Both the position numbers and the translations under genes were made by a program. Below, piece by piece: positions 1 to 8,742 of a DNA stretch of 64,000 nt; the first letter of the stretch is position 1; every line of letters starts with the position of its first letter. The notes under the pieces are model-generated. The model searched no databases. It had not been told where the DNA came from and was given only the letters and a program-made list of their open reading frames with translations. The DNA is from Streptococcus devriesei DSM 19639 (GTDB lineage: Bacteria > Bacillota > Bacilli > Lactobacillales > Streptococcaceae): NCBI RefSeq assembly GCF_000423725.1, contig NZ_KE384084.1:248001-312000 (forward strand), written 5' to 3'.

Positions 1-600
1 AGTGAAATTCCTGCCGGTTCCCGCATCAATGAAAAAGAACTGGCAACAGCACTCAATATCAGCCGGACACCGATTCGCTATGCACTGGGGGTTTTGCAGG
101 AAGAAAAATTAGTCGAGCATATTCCCAAACGCGGGATTATTGTGCGCGGCATTAGTTTAAAAGATGCTATCGAGATTTTTGATATCCGCAAGGCTTTGGA
201 TACCCTAGCCGCAACCAAGGCCATGTATCTGATGAACGAAAAAGATTTTGCAGAGATGAAAAAGATCCTGACTGACTGTGAAGGGTTTATTGATGATGGT
301 GATATCGAAACCATTCTGGACAACTTTAACCAGTTTAACGACCTTATCTACCGTAAAAGTCAGATGCTGCGCCTGAGAGAGATTGTGACGGAGCTGCAGA
401 CTTATCTCAGATACTTCAGGGAAATCTCCATTGGCTCTGTAGAGAGACGTAAACGTGCTTTAAAAGAGCACTGGATTATCTACCGCGGCATGCGTAACAG
501 AGATATTGAACAAATCACCCTGATTACCCATGAACACCTAAATTCCTCTCTGGAATTTATTCTGCAGCAAATGGAGAGCCGGCAAGATGGACACCATTAA
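1..600 (+). CDS. GntR-family (FadR/VanR-type) transcription regulator, 5' end missing
   Basis: The reading frame is open from base 1, so the start codon lies outside the window. The first ~45 codons encode a winged helix-turn-helix ([20 protein letters not shown], then [12 protein letters not shown] as the wing). The rest is an all-helical effector domain of the FCD type, starting near the [11 protein letters not shown] segment. The stop at 598-600 overlaps the start of the citG-like gene by 14 bases, so the two are probably co-transcribed and translationally coupled. By context it is likely a regulator of citrate utilisation; that role is inferred. A TTG at 94 is internal and is not the start, because the DNA-binding domain lies upstream of it. 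Confidence 0.85.
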   Translation, partial: SEIPAGSRINEKELATALNISRTPIRYALGVLQEEKLVEHIPKRGIIVRGISLKDAIEIFDIRKALDTLAATKAMYLMNEKDFAEMKKILTDCEGFIDDGDIETILDNFNQFNDLIYRKSQMLRLREIVTELQTYLRYFREISIGSVERRKRALKEHWIIYRGMRNRDIEQITLITHEHLNSSLEFILQQMESRQDGHH

Positions 601-1477
601 CGAAAAGCTGGCGCATTTCAGCAGTTTGGCTGTAAAGGCTCTCTTGTATGAACTGGCTCTGACACCCAAACCCGGATTGGTAGATCGCCATGATACGGGC
701 GCCCATGATGATATGGACTTCTATACCTTCACGGACAGTATAATAGCACTGTATCCTTTTTTCCGTCTCTACATTCAGACGGGCTGGACCTACCGGAACG
801 AACAGCCCGAACAGCTCTTTCACCGTCTCAGGACTTTAGGGCTTAAGGCTGAGTCAGCTATGTTTGCTGCTACTTTAGGGATCAATACCCATAAAGGCGT
901 TAATTTTTCTTTTGCTCTGCTGCTTGGCGCGACAGGCGCTTATTTGGCTGAACATCCGGACTTACTGCAGGAAAAGACTCATTTCAGCCCTGCTGACAGT
1001 CAGGCTGTCTGCTCTTTAGCCGCTGATATGACCAAACAGCTGCTTGTAGAGGATCTAAGCCATTTAGAAAAGAAAACTGAATTAACGCATGGCGAGCGCC
1101 TCTTTCTTGAACATGGCATCAAGGGTCCTCGCGGAGAAGCCGCCAGCGGTTATGCGTCGCTTACTCAAAAAGCCCTGCCGTTTTTAAGACAGAAACTATC
1201 AAAAGAAACAGACAAGAATACTGTACAGCTGCAGCTATTGCTCTATCTTATGTCATTCGTTGAGGACGGCAATCTCATTCACCGCGGCGGAATCAGAGCT
1301 TGGAAAGAGGTCAAAAAGGAATCTAAACTTCTCTTAGAAAGTACCTCTTCTAAAGATTTGGTCAGCCAGATGGCTGTTTACAACCAAAAGCTGATCGAGC
1401 GGCAGCTAAGCCCCGGAGGGGCAGCTGATCTGCTGTCTTTGACTTTCTACTTTGCCTTTTTAGAGAAGATTCTCTAA
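587..1477 (+). CDS. citG: Triphosphoribosyl-dephospho-CoA synthase (CitG)
   Basis: CitG makes 2'-(5''-triphosphoribosyl)-3'-dephospho-CoA from ATP and dephospho-CoA, the precursor of the citrate lyase prosthetic group. The 296-residue protein has the family signatures [18 protein letters not shown] near residue 25 and [18 protein letters not shown] near residue 103, plus [14 protein letters not shown] in the C-terminal half. Length is normal for stand-alone CitG. The ATG at 587 follows GGAGAG at about nine bases and lies inside the end of the GntR gene. The structural citrate lyase genes (citD, citE, citF) are not in this window and presumably lie to the left. Confidence 0.88.
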   Translation: MDTINEKLAHFSSLAVKALLYELALTPKPGLVDRHDTGAHDDMDFYTFTDSIIALYPFFRLYIQTGWTYRNEQPEQLFHRLRTLGLKAESAMFAATLGINTHKGVNFSFALLLGATGAYLAEHPDLLQEKTHFSPADSQAVCSLAADMTKQLLVEDLSHLEKKTELTHGERLFLEHGIKGPRGEAASGYASLTQKALPFLRQKLSKETDKNTVQLQLLLYLMSFVEDGNLIHRGGIRAWKEVKKESKLLLESTSSKDLVSQMAVYNQKLIERQLSPGGAADLLSLTFYFAFLEKIL

Positions 1478-1533
1478 GCTGTTAAGACGAGCCCAGTCTT
1501 TAACAGTCTTCCTTATCAGCTGTAATTATAACA

Positions 1534-1563
1534 AACATGCTGGGGTGAAAACCTCAGCATGTT
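1534..1563. terminator. Bidirectional hairpin terminator between citG and the AbrB-like gene
   Basis: AACATGCTG at 1534-1542 pairs with CAGCATGTT at 1555-1563, with GGGT/ACCT continuing the stem. It sits between convergent genes, so it can serve both. T-richness follows on both sides but is not a perfect U-tract. Confidence 0.6.
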
Positions 1564-1598
1564 AACTATTATCTATTTTACTTTTGCTCTTTTTTCCA

Positions 1599-2687
1599 CT
1601 ACAGAAAATGGACGATAAACCTTACTAAGATAGGCATGACAATAACGGTATAAAGTGTTCGGCTGATTTGAATACCTGCAATTTTAGGCATGTCACCGCC
1701 TAATTCTCCGGCAAGAAGAGAAATGTCTGTTGCACCGGCTGGCGATGAGGCGAACAGGGCAGACTGCAAATCTAAAATACCTCTCTTGTACATAACAAAA
1801 CCAAAGAAGGCATTGATCAGCAAATAGCTTGTCAGCAGTAAAATGATGGGTATGATTAAATGAACCAACTCCATCAGACTTTTCTGTGTGAAATTAATCC
1901 CGATCAGCGAACCGGCACAAACCTGCGCGACATAGCGGATAGCTTTTGTGAGCTGAACGGTGTTTTTGCTAATCTTTAAAATGCTGGAAAAAATAAGAGA
2001 AAAAATCAAAGCACCGACCGGAATATCCAGCCACAGTCCAATTAAACCGCCGACACTGGCAACCGCTAAAATCAAAGCGTTATTCAGCCACTCGTCTTTT
2101 AAAGACCGCTTATTTTCGGATGCTTCCTCGGACATATCATCTTTTACCATATCTGAGGAAGAAAGAAGAGTCTCATTTTTTTGATCATCAGGAGCAAAGC
2201 GTTTCGTGATAAAGGCAACCCACATAGGCAAAATAATGAGAATCCCCACCAGCCGAGCCGACTGCAAGGTCGCGACAATATCCGACTGCGCTCCCATATC
2301 TATACTCATAAGAGACACATCGACAATCCCGCCGGGCAGACAGGATAAAAAGGCTGTCACGGCATCCATTTTAAAAAACCAAATAAAGACAAAGCCTATC
2401 AGTATCATATTGATGGTAAACAGCAGCATCAAAGAGGCGATGGATACAGCCAGTTTAGGAAGATTAAGAAGATCTTTTTTGGAGACTTGCTGGCCGATAT
2501 AGGCACCGCTGACAATCTGGGCAAAAATTTTTAAGGACGCTTCCATCTTCATTTCCCCGGTAATGATGGAAACAACTGCTACAGCAACCATGCTGCCAAT
2601 CATAAAGGGGGCCGGGACCTGCAGTTTTTTGGCAGCTAAGCCGCCCAGAAGGCCTACTAAAAGCGTAAAAGTGATTTGTAAAATCAT
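1599..2687 (-). CDS. AbrB-family multi-pass membrane protein
   Basis: This 362-residue protein has about ten hydrophobic segments arranged as two similar halves split by a polar stretch (around residues 163-200). Each half carries the family hallmark of a glycine/proline-rich loop: CLPGGIVDVSLMSIDMG in the first and SSPAGATDISLLAGELGG in the second. This is the AbrB (COG3180) duplication, once linked by name to ammonia monooxygenase; no such enzyme is present here. The substrate is unknown. It lies between citG and citC on the opposite strand, so a transport role in citrate or glutamate metabolism is possible but unproven. A good ribosome site (GAAGGAAAG) precedes the ATG. Confidence 0.8.
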   Translation of the reverse strand: MILQITFTLLVGLLGGLAAKKLQVPAPFMIGSMVAVAVVSIITGEMKMEASLKIFAQIVSGAYIGQQVSKKDLLNLPKLAVSIASLMLLFTINMILIGFVFIWFFKMDAVTAFLSCLPGGIVDVSLMSIDMGAQSDIVATLQSARLVGILIILPMWVAFITKRFAPDDQKNETLLSSSDMVKDDMSEEASENKRSLKDEWLNNALILAVASVGGLIGLWLDIPVGALIFSLIFSSILKISKNTVQLTKAIRYVAQVCAGSLIGINFTQKSLMELVHLIIPIILLLTSYLLINAFFGFVMYKRGILDLQSALFASSPAGATDISLLAGELGGDMPKIAGIQISRTLYTVIVMPILVRFIVHFL

Positions 2688-2895
2688 AATCTTTCCTTCT
2701 TATCCTAAAGCTTCCCTTTTATTATGACACATTTAAGATTGTTTATAAAGTCAATTTAGGGTTTAAAAGTGTTTTAGAATTGCCCTTTGTATTTAAAAAA
2801 TGCTTGGTTAGTGCTAAAATAGAAGAAATGTCAGCGCTTTATTTTATGTTTTTTCTTTGCTTACAAGCAATCCCTATTTTATAAAGGAGTAAGTC

Positions 2896-3942
2896 ATGTC
2901 AACCTATCCGATTTCAAAAATTTACCCTTCCGATAAAAACAGCCTGCAAAAAATTGATGCCCTGCTGGAACAAGAAGGCATTCACCGAGATACCAATCTG
3001 GATTATACCTGTGCTATGTTTGATAGCGATCTCAATGTTGTTGCGACAGGCAGCTGCTTTGGCAATACTCTTCGCTGTCTGAGTGTCAGCAGCCGTTATC
3101 AAGGTGAAGGCCTGCTCAATGAAATCGTCACCCATCTCATCAACATTCAATTTGATCGCGGCAACACCCACATCTTTCTCTACACCAAGCCTTGTACGGC
3201 CAAATTCTTTGGTGATTTAGGCTTTTATGAGATTGCCAGAGCGGACAATCAAATTGTTTTCATGGAAAATAAAAAAGATGGTTTTGACAGCTATCTCAAA
3301 AATCTTCAGCTGCCCGAACGTAAAGCTCCTACTGCTGCTGCCTTGGTGATTAATGCCAATCCTTTCACCTTGGGACATCAGTATCTAGTTGAAAAAGCAG
3401 CTGCCGATAATGATGTTCTGCACCTTTTCATGGTCAGCGAAGACAGCAGTCTGATTCCTTTTGATATTCGCAAAAAGCTGATTTTAGAAGGAACTGCTCA
3501 TCTGCCTAATATTTGCTACCATGAAACCGGACCTTATATTATCAGCAAATCTACCTTCCCGAGCTATTTCCAAAAAGATCAGGCAGCGGTGATTGAAAGT
3601 CAGGCTCGTATTGACTTGGCTATTTTTACACGTATCGCTCATCATCTGGGCATCCAAAAGCGCTATGTCGGAGAAGAGCCGACAAGTCTGGTAACCGGTA
3701 TTTATAATCAGATTATGCTTGAGGAACTGCCTAAGCAGGGGATTGACTGTCTGGTTATCCCCCGCAAAGCCTATAAGAGCGGTCCGATCAGCGCTTCGAC
3801 TGTCCGGCAGGCTCTCAAAGAAGGAAATATGGACATTTTAAAAGAACTCCTGCCTCCAACCAGTCTAAATTATTTTTTGAGCTCTGAAGCTCAGCCGCTT
3901 ATTCGCAAAATCCAAAAAGAAGCTAATGTCATCCACTACTAG
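2896..3942 (+). CDS. citC: [Citrate (pro-3S)-lyase] ligase (CitC)
   Basis: CitC acetylates the thiol of the citrate lyase prosthetic group with acetate and ATP, switching the lyase on. The 348-residue protein has an N-terminal GNAT-like half (residues about 1-130; YQGEGLLNEIVTHLI is the acetyl-CoA-like loop) and a C-terminal nucleotidyltransferase half with ALVINANPFTLGHQYLVE (HxGH-like nucleotide-binding motif) and SGPISASTVR. Length and both halves fit the family. AAAGGAG lies at a good distance before the ATG. It stands alone as one transcription unit: a strong terminator follows and an unrelated histidine kinase gene converges on it. In citrate clusters it normally precedes citDEF, which is not the case here. 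Confidence 0.88.
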   Translation: MSTYPISKIYPSDKNSLQKIDALLEQEGIHRDTNLDYTCAMFDSDLNVVATGSCFGNTLRCLSVSSRYQGEGLLNEIVTHLINIQFDRGNTHIFLYTKPCTAKFFGDLGFYEIARADNQIVFMENKKDGFDSYLKNLQLPERKAPTAAALVINANPFTLGHQYLVEKAAADNDVLHLFMVSEDSSLIPFDIRKKLILEGTAHLPNICYHETGPYIISKSTFPSYFQKDQAAVIESQARIDLAIFTRIAHHLGIQKRYVGEEPTSLVTGIYNQIMLEELPKQGIDCLVIPRKAYKSGPISASTVRQALKEGNMDILKELLPPTSLNYFLSSEAQPLIRKIQKEANVIHY

Positions 3943-3953
3943 TTAACATAAAC

Positions 3954-4010
3954 AAAGAGACCAAAGAGCCACATTCTTAACAAAGACTGTTAGCCTTTTG
4001 GTCTCTTTTT
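3954..4010 (+). terminator. Rho-independent terminator after citC
   Basis: AAAGAGACCAAA (3954-3965) pairs with TTTTGGTCTCTTT (from 3996), followed by a run of T. The long loop contains a smaller AACA..TGTT stem. Confidence 0.8.
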
Positions 4011-4079
4011 ATGATTACGAAAAGCTACCTAAAATTCTACTTGATTTTTTAAGGAGCCGCAAAAATGCTTGAACAGATT

Positions 4080-5030
4080 TCATTTTCTGGTGATGCAGAC
4101 TTGCGTTCCTTGGTCAATCTGACTGTCAACAGCAATCTCCAGCTCTAAGCTGTTTAATATTTTTTTGGCCATATAAAGGCCTAAGCCTGTCGCTTTTTGA
4201 TGTTCGTGCCCATTGTAGCCCGTAAAACCTTCCTCAAAAAGTCTGGGAATATCTTCCTTTAGAATCCCCATTCCTGTATCTTCAATAAGCACTTGATTTT
4301 CTTGAATCGAAATAGTGATACGGCCGCCCTTTTTATTATACTTGATGGCATTATCCAAAATTTGTGAAAAGACAAAGCTCAGCCATTTTTTATCCGATTT
4401 GAGCTCCCATTCACCTTCGATGCTTACCGAAATGTCTTTCTGCAAAAAGAAAACCTGATTTTTCTTAATTAAATCAACAAGTATCTCACGGACCTGACAT
4501 TTTTCAAAACGAAAATCACTCTGGTTCTGGCTGAATTTGACATAGTTTAAAAGCCGGGCCAAATCATTTTCCAGCCTCAAGAGCTGACTTTGGACTTCGC
4601 TTTGGTTCAGCTGGTTCGTTTGCGCCATCAAGGAAATTGCCGAAATCGGCACCTTCATCTGATGAGACCACATTTTGATGAGCTGCTGCAGGTTTTCTTC
4701 CCTCGTTTTATAAGAAAGTCTGTCATCAAGCTGATCTTCCAATACTTTCTCAATCACCGCCTTATAGGCCAAGTCGCTGGGTGCCTGTAAATAATTCAAA
4801 TTTTTCAGCTCCCTAACAGTTATAAAATGGTGCAGGCTCTTTAATTTTTGATAGAATTTCCAGTACCAATACAGACTGATAATAACCAGAATGGTCAAAT
4901 TAAAAATGAGACTGCTGATAAAGTAAGCAAGAGGCAGATGATAAAGAGAGAAAGTCAGCAAAAAAGTTAAGCTAAGCACTAAGTACAGAGCGTACCAAGG
5001 GCTGTATTCTTTTAAATAAGATCTAATCAT
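4080..5030 (-). CDS. mbrD: Intramembrane-sensing histidine kinase (MbrD/BceS type)
   Basis: This 316-residue kinase has two membrane helices (about 13-30 and 34-58) joined by only a few residues, so it has essentially no external sensor. That is the hallmark of BceS-type kinases, which sense through their partner ABC transporter. The H-box is MWSHQMKVPIS with the phospho-acceptor His at residue 123. The N-box (LSFVFSQILDNAIKYN) and G-box (IEDTGMGI, then ATGLGLYMAKKI) are intact. The start codon overlaps the mbrC stop as ATGA. In S. mutans the orthologous four-gene set next to gtf genes is mbrABCD, which confers bacitracin resistance; the name rests on that synteny. Confidence 0.87.
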   Translation of the reverse strand: MIRSYLKEYSPWYALYLVLSLTFLLTFSLYHLPLAYFISSLIFNLTILVIISLYWYWKFYQKLKSLHHFITVRELKNLNYLQAPSDLAYKAVIEKVLEDQLDDRLSYKTREENLQQLIKMWSHQMKVPISAISLMAQTNQLNQSEVQSQLLRLENDLARLLNYVKFSQNQSDFRFEKCQVREILVDLIKKNQVFFLQKDISVSIEGEWELKSDKKWLSFVFSQILDNAIKYNKKGGRITISIQENQVLIEDTGMGILKEDIPRLFEEGFTGYNGHEHQKATGLGLYMAKKILNSLELEIAVDSQIDQGTQVCITRK

Positions 5031-5701
5031 TTGATTAAGTACCCCACTCCTCTGACTGTATGGATTTTATCAAAATTCAGGGTCTGCACCTTTTTGCGCA
5101 GTCTGGTCATATTGACGCTGAGCGTGTTTTGATCGATAAATTCCTCGCCTTCCCACAGCTGATTGAGAAGGGATTCTTTCGTCACCACTTCTCCTTTGTG
5201 ATCAATCAGCAAGGAGAGAATCTTGGTCTCTGTTGGCGTCAGCTGAATTTTTTGCTGCCTTTCAGTATTGGAAAATACACCGTCCAAAGTCAGCTCAAAG
5301 TCCGCAATTTTGTGGCTCTGCTTGGTAAATTCATTGGCCCGGCGCAGAAAAGCCGCGATTTTAGCATCGAGGATGGGGAGCGAAAACGGCTTGCTCAAAA
5401 AGTCATCACCTCCCATATTCATTGCCATGACGGCATTCATTTCTTCATCGGCGCTGGAAATGAAAATAATCGGCATGGTCAGCAGCTGTTTTCTGATTTC
5501 AGTGGTCCAATAAAAACCGTTAAAATAAGGCAGGGTAATATCCATAAGCACTAAATCCGGTTTAAACTCAGCGATTTCCTGCAAAATAGCCCTGAAATTA
5601 TCGACGCTTTTGACATGGTACTGCTGTCCTAAATGATTTTTCAACAAGCTGACGATGGTAGTATCATCTTCAACTATATAAACTTTTCCTTGCTTTTTCA
5701 T
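5027..5701 (-). CDS. mbrC: OmpR-family response regulator (MbrC/BceR type)
   Basis: The receiver domain (1-120) has the acidic pair EDD at 11-13, the phospho-acceptor Asp at residue 54 in DLVLMDITLP and the conserved Lys in FLSKPFSLP. A winged-helix DNA-binding domain follows (about 130-224; LTPTETKILSLLIDHKGEVVTK, and RLRKKVQ in the recognition region). It is expected to activate the transporter genes when the antibiotic target complex is sensed. It overlaps the kinase gene by four bases and lies 44 bases after the permease gene, so the set is probably one operon read mbrA-mbrB-mbrC-mbrD. Confidence 0.88.
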   Translation of the reverse strand: MKKQGKVYIVEDDTTIVSLLKNHLGQQYHVKSVDNFRAILQEIAEFKPDLVLMDITLPYFNGFYWTTEIRKQLLTMPIIFISSADEEMNAVMAMNMGGDDFLSKPFSLPILDAKIAAFLRRANEFTKQSHKIADFELTLDGVFSNTERQQKIQLTPTETKILSLLIDHKGEVVTKESLLNQLWEGEEFIDQNTLSVNMTRLRKKVQTLNFDKIHTVRGVGYLIK

Positions 5702-5744
5702 AATTTTATTCTACCAAAAAAGCGGCGAAAAATCGCCACTTGTC

Positions 5745-7757
5745 TTATCTTTCGATTAATTTGTAATAAGTTCTGCTGGTAATTTTGTAAATGATAAAGT
5801 ATACGATCAAGATTCCAGAAATCGTCAAAGCACTGACTGTATAGATAAGCCGGTCACCCTGCACACCAAATATGAGAAGGAGCTGTTTCAAAATCGGCAA
5901 TGCAAAGATAAAGTGCATGATAGCAATAGCCAAAGGCATAAAGAAGACCAGAATAATCTGTGAATTAATGGTCTGTTTAACCTGTTTTAGACTCATACCG
6001 ACTTCTTGCAGAATGGTATAGGAACGTTTGTCCTGAGTCCCTTCAGACAGCTGCTTATAGTAAATAATCAAGGCAGCCCCGAGCAAGAAAGCAATCCCTA
6101 GCAAGAAACCTGTAAACAGAAAGCCGCCGGTCATTTGCAGAGCTTCTTTACGAAAATCCTCAGCAGTTGAGATATTGGCAAAAGCACCGTTTTTTTGATT
6201 GATGAGAGCACCGCCGTTTTTCCTTGAAATATCCATTAAGACCTGCTGCTCCTTTTTAGACAGGTTGGCATAAGCAGAGTAGGAATAATTGGATGGCGAA
6301 ACAGCTGATTTATTGTAAATTTCAGTCATAGCTGCCATTACGCTGTCATCAGAAACGATGAGAATCCCCGCTGGAATACCGATATTTGCAATCTTCATGT
6401 TTTTGATGCTTTTAACGGAGGCAGCCTTTTTATAATGCTGGCCGAGCCAATTAACGGTATCAAACTGAAAGGATTTATTCTGGTTGTAATCATAAAAAGC
6501 GACCTCATCTGCAGCAAGCTGCTTGACCTTATTGCCCACTTTTTTGAAATCATCCTGAGTGACAACTTCTACAACACCGACCTTATCCATATGTTCATAG
6601 GGATTCTTAGAAATAAAAGAAGGTTTGACCTTTAAGGTTTTAAGCCGACCGTAAGGAACGGCAAAACTTACTGACTGGTACTGATCAAAGGACTTATGAA
6701 AATTTTTATCTGCTTTTTTAAGAGGTTCTACAGCCTTTGTTTTAACCAGATCCTGTACTTCCTTGCGGTTAGTAACTTTATAGAAGTCAATCATAGTGTT
6801 CTTAGGATAACTCATTTGAACAAGGTTTTCGTTGCTGGTATAAAGGGCAGCTGTTGAAAACACCGTCACAAAAGCCATGATCGCAAGCAAGGTAATGTTA
6901 GCCAGCCCGACAGCATTTTGTTTCATGCGGAAAATCATCTGTGAAGTGGTGACAAAATGCTCAGGTTTGTAAAAATAGCGTTTGCTTTTTCGACGAAATT
7001 TCAAATACCATGTGATGAAACTGATATAAAATAAATAGGTTCCCAAAATAACCGCTAAGATAGCTTTGAAAAAACGCACAATTCCTGTAAGAGCACTCAG
7101 ATTTACTGAAGAAACTGATAAATAGTAACCATAGCCAAGGGCTAAGATACCAATAAAAGCTAAAATAATATTGCCCTTAGGCTCGCGCTCTCCTTGGCTT
7201 TGATTGCTGAACAGGTTGAGTGCCGATGAACGGTAGATTCTAATGGCACTGACAACTTCAAGCAAAACAAAGATAGCTGCAAATAAGAGAATATTTATCG
7301 TAAAAGCCTTTGGATTAACAGAAAAATTCAGCTGGTCATAATGCACTAAGTTAATAAAGATCAGGTTAAAAAAGTTAGCAAAGACCAAACTTAAAATAAC
7401 TCCCAGAACCATAGTCACCAGATAAATGATAGTTAGTTCTATGGAAGACAGCCAGATAATCTGCTTTTTGTTCATGCCCAGAATGTTATAAAGCCCAAAT
7501 TCCTGATTGCGCTGCTTTAACAGGAAATTGTAACTGTAGAGACACATGATGGCAGCAAAAATACTCAGAACAGTGTTAGCCAATCCTAAGGCAGTCGTAC
7601 CAGTCCCCATGCTTTTAGCAGCCGGACTCAGCATGATTAACAGTGTGATACCGCTGAATAAAAAGGTTGTGACACTGACGAGAAAGAAAGGGGCAAAATG
7701 CTTGAAGGACTGTTTGATATTATTGAGAGCTAATTTAACATAAAACATCTTACTCAC
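5745..7757 (-). CDS. mbrB: Bce-type ABC transporter permease (MbrB)
   Basis: The 670-residue permease has ten predicted membrane segments: one at the N-terminus, groups of three, and a large external domain of about 200 residues (roughly 310-530, rich in Lys and Asp) before the last three. This FtsX-like plan, with a big loop between helices 7 and 8, defines BceB-type permeases, and the loop is where peptide antibiotics or their lipid-target complexes are recognised. The protein also relays the signal to the kinase MbrD. The start overlaps the end of mbrA by eight bases. Confidence 0.87.
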   Translation of the reverse strand: MSKMFYVKLALNNIKQSFKHFAPFFLVSVTTFLFSGITLLIMLSPAAKSMGTGTTALGLANTVLSIFAAIMCLYSYNFLLKQRNQEFGLYNILGMNKKQIIWLSSIELTIIYLVTMVLGVILSLVFANFFNLIFINLVHYDQLNFSVNPKAFTINILLFAAIFVLLEVVSAIRIYRSSALNLFSNQSQGEREPKGNIILAFIGILALGYGYYLSVSSVNLSALTGIVRFFKAILAVILGTYLFYISFITWYLKFRRKSKRYFYKPEHFVTTSQMIFRMKQNAVGLANITLLAIMAFVTVFSTAALYTSNENLVQMSYPKNTMIDFYKVTNRKEVQDLVKTKAVEPLKKADKNFHKSFDQYQSVSFAVPYGRLKTLKVKPSFISKNPYEHMDKVGVVEVVTQDDFKKVGNKVKQLAADEVAFYDYNQNKSFQFDTVNWLGQHYKKAASVKSIKNMKIANIGIPAGILIVSDDSVMAAMTEIYNKSAVSPSNYSYSAYANLSKKEQQVLMDISRKNGGALINQKNGAFANISTAEDFRKEALQMTGGFLFTGFLLGIAFLLGAALIIYYKQLSEGTQDKRSYTILQEVGMSLKQVKQTINSQIILVFFMPLAIAIMHFIFALPILKQLLLIFGVQGDRLIYTVSALTISGILIVYFIIYKITSRTYYKLIER

Positions 7758-8502
7758 CTCCTAAAAGAGCTGACATAGTCAGTGAGATATCTTTGCTGAA
7801 TTCCTGATTGTCCTTATTTCCCTTATAAATCTGATGAAAAATCCGCCCATCCTTGATAAAAAGAACTCGTTTTGCATGGCTGGCTGCATTGGCCGAGTGG
7901 GTCACCATCAAAACGGTCTGACCGTCAGCGTTAATAGTCTCAAACAAATTCAGCAGATCTTCTGAATTACGGTAGTCAAGAGCTGCTGTCGGCTCGTCTG
8001 CCAAAAGAATCTGAGGATTAGTAATTAAACTGCGGGCGATGGCAACGCGCTGCTTTTGCCCGCCGGAGAGCTCAAACGGCCGCTTTTCTAATAAGTCCTG
8101 AATTCTCAGCTTTGACGCAATGCGCTGCAGGCGCGTTTCCATTTCTTTATAGCTCTTGCGGTCCAGAACCAGCGGCAAAAAGATATTGTCTTTGACAGAG
8201 AGTGTATCCAGCAGATTAAATTCTTGAAAGACAAAGCCAAGGTTTTTCAGACGAAAACCAGCTAGTTCTCCTTCTTTAATCTTGGTGATGTCTTTGCCGT
8301 TTAAAATAACCGTTCCGTTTGTCGGCTTCTCCAGAGTGGCCAAGATATTCAGCAAGGTGGTCTTGCCTGACCCGGACTCTCCCATGATGGCAATAAATTC
8401 ACCATTATCAACTTTAAAATCGACATCCTGCAGGGCGCGTGTTTCTTCTTTTGAAAAGCGCGTGCGGAAGACTTTTTCTAAATGATTAATTTCTAAAAAC
8501 AT
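7750..8502 (-). CDS. mbrA: Bce-type ABC transporter ATPase (MbrA)
   Basis: This is the ATP-binding subunit for MbrB (250 residues from the chosen start). It has Walker A GESGSGKTTLLN, Q-loop FVFQEFNLLD, signature LSGGQKQRVAIARSL, Walker B ILLADEPTAALD and the switch His in LMVTHSA. An upstream in-frame ATG at 8520 overlaps the -10 box of the promoter, and its first codons contain the ribosome site AAAAAAGGAG. The true start is therefore the ATG at 8502. It is first in the mbrABCD unit. Confidence 0.88.
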   Translation of the reverse strand: MFLEINHLEKVFRTRFSKEETRALQDVDFKVDNGEFIAIMGESGSGKTTLLNILATLEKPTNGTVILNGKDITKIKEGELAGFRLKNLGFVFQEFNLLDTLSVKDNIFLPLVLDRKSYKEMETRLQRIASKLRIQDLLEKRPFELSGGQKQRVAIARSLITNPQILLADEPTAALDYRNSEDLLNLFETINADGQTVLMVTHSANAASHAKRVLFIKDGRIFHQIYKGNKDNQEFSKDISLTMSALLGGE

Positions 8503-8518
8503 AATGTCTCCTTTTTTC

Positions 8519-8546
8519 ATTATACCCTATACTCAAAGAAAATCAA
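8519..8546 (-). promoter_or_regulatory. Promoter of the mbr operon
   Basis: On the minus strand, TTGATT (8541-8546), a 16-base spacer and TATAAT (8519-8524) form a sigma-A promoter. The start point would fall about seven bases on, leaving a leader of roughly 10 bases that is mostly the ribosome site of mbrA. The -35 box lies inside the end of the small repeat at 8529-8606. Confidence 0.65.
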
Positions 8547-8606
8547 AAAGAGACAAGTACAGCAAATTGAAATCAGCGACCTATCATTTTAATTTTCAAA
8601 GCGTAT
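8529..8606. repeat. Small MITE-like element with terminal inverted repeats
   Basis: The 78-bp element begins ATACTCAAAGAAAATCAAAA and ends (read from the other side) ATACGCTTTGAAAATTAAAA; 15 of 20 bases match. It has no coding capacity. The ends resemble those of a common pneumococcal intergenic element that starts TATACTCAATGAAAATC and ends ATTTTCGAAGAGTAT; that likeness is from memory. Downstream of it, GGAAGGTGACTTCC (8617-8630) is a short inverted repeat that might be a regulator site. Confidence 0.5.
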
Positions 8607-8654
8607 TCATTCATTTGGAAGGTGACTTCCTTTTGGATACCTTTATTCTATACC

Positions 8655-8690
8655 AAAAAAGACATCCAAGCCTTACACTTGGATGTCTTA
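8655..8690 (-). terminator. Rho-independent terminator after gtfB
   Basis: AAGACATCCAAG pairs with CTTGGATGTCTT (12 bp, 7-base loop), and on the minus strand it is followed by a run of six T. It ends the glucosyltransferase transcript before the mbr promoter. Confidence 0.85.
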
Positions 8691-8742
8691 ATCTTACATA
8701 ATTGTAAGGTTAGCCTGAGCTGTTTGATAATAGTCCTATTTC

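Noticed and set aside
8503-8520. Upstream ATG of mbrA at 8520
   Set aside because: It overlaps the promoter -10 box, and the ribosome site lies after it.
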